Virus record (IMG/VR): IMGVR_UViG_3300034118_001268
Coordinates: 1-56,286 of that record
DNA: 56,286 bases
Source of the DNA: a virus
Strand: one strand, 5' to 3'
Every line of letters starts with the position of its first letter. Positions within the stretch are counted from its first letter, which is position 1. Below the pieces are notes generated by a model. The model was not told where the DNA came from and did no database searches. It saw only the letters and a program-made list of their open reading frames with translations. Below, piece by piece: positions 56,193-56,286 of this stretch. The position numbers and the translations under genes were made by a program.

Positions 56193-56286
56193 TGCATGTG
56201 GTCCATGGCGTCCCATTATTGTGAGTCGCCAGGACCATTTCACCGAACTGACGGCCAGACAAATTCTGGCCCACAATGAAGCAGGC
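56119..56286 (+). CDS. Outer-membrane spanin lipoprotein (Rz1-like), cut by the window edge
   Basis: Starts at ATG56119 inside the i-spanin gene, GAGAGATGTTAGAG upstream. A lipoprotein signal sequence (MRLIATSLAIMTLAAGC) with lipobox LAAGC and acylated Cys17 is followed by CGPWRPIIVSRQDHFTELTA, typical of this o-spanin type. The frame is open to the last base (56 codons). If the sequence is circular, translation would continue to a stop at 85-87, giving 84 aa. Confidence 0.8.
   Translation, partial: MRLIATSLAIMTLAAGCSNTGRGIDACGPWRPIIVSRQDHFTELTARQILAHNEAG

Noticed and set aside
1-56286. Integrase, repressor, partition genes, phage RNA polymerase, or insertion sequences
   Set aside because: No protein with the corresponding motifs, and no transposase or long terminal inverted repeats, were recognised on either strand. 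Lifestyle therefore cannot be settled beyond 'no lysogeny genes seen'.

Overview
The window reads as a nearly complete genome of a tailed, short-tailed (podovirus-like) double-stranded DNA phage. Its virion module follows P22 order: terminase, large P22-type portal, cargo genes, scaffold, P22-type coat, gp4-like and gp10-like tail accessory proteins, ejection proteins, tailspike, lysis genes. No integrase, excisionase, ribosomal RNA or RNA polymerase gene was seen, so transcription probably uses host RNA polymerase throughout. The lysis genes, the RTX protein and the spanin pair look alphaproteobacterial (possibly Rhizobiales or Caulobacterales). That host is an inference from protein style, not from a search.

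The genome has two arms that diverge at about 27.25-27.63 kb. The left arm (27.2 kb down to 0.16 kb) is on the minus strand and holds early and replication genes, arranged as consecutive operons. At least nine start with a nearly identical sigma70-type promoter (TTTACA or TGTACG, 17-18 nt, TATAGT-like), usually followed by a GCTGAGGAG leader/ribosome binding site. Reading leftwards, the operons carry: a small regulator-like gene; a TOPRIM/SF3 primase-helicase with small genes; a block with DUF3310 and a mini-DnaJ; a block with tRNA-Arg(UCU), an endonuclease V-like protein and an isolated RTX protein; a block of small genes with an HTH protein; a DUF932 protein; the replication operon (family A polymerase, RecB-type nuclease, DnaQ-like exonuclease, MazG, DksA-like, VRR-NUC, SNF2 helicase); a block of small proteins; and finally a nucleotide/modification operon.

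The last operon (6.8 to 0.16 kb) is the most interesting region. It encodes a thymidylate-synthase-fold enzyme with Cys148 and Asp179 (Asp where thymidylate synthase has Asn), a dNMP kinase, a MazG-type pyrophosphohydrolase, a dCMP deaminase, a fold-type II PLP enzyme, a protein that weakly resembles the helical aGPT-PPlase / amino-acid:DNA-transferase type, and a GDSH/SGNH-type protein. Together they suggest that a hydroxymethylated pyrimidine nucleotide is made, phosphorylated, incorporated and then decorated: a candidate undescribed DNA hypermodification pathway.

The right arm (27.6-56.3 kb, plus strand) is the late operon. Between portal and scaffold sits a cargo block: a GNAT protein, an unknown protein and three tandem ADP-ribosyltransferase-like (ART-PolyVal type) proteins. 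They share short terminal motifs with each other and with the portal, which suggests virion-packaged effectors. Further right are a 2-oxoglutarate oxygenase of the Asp/Asn beta-hydroxylase type, a second GNAT, ejection proteins including a lytic transglycosylase, a tailspike, a repeat fibre, a holin, a membrane-anchored endolysin and an overlapping spanin pair whose outer member runs off the right edge.
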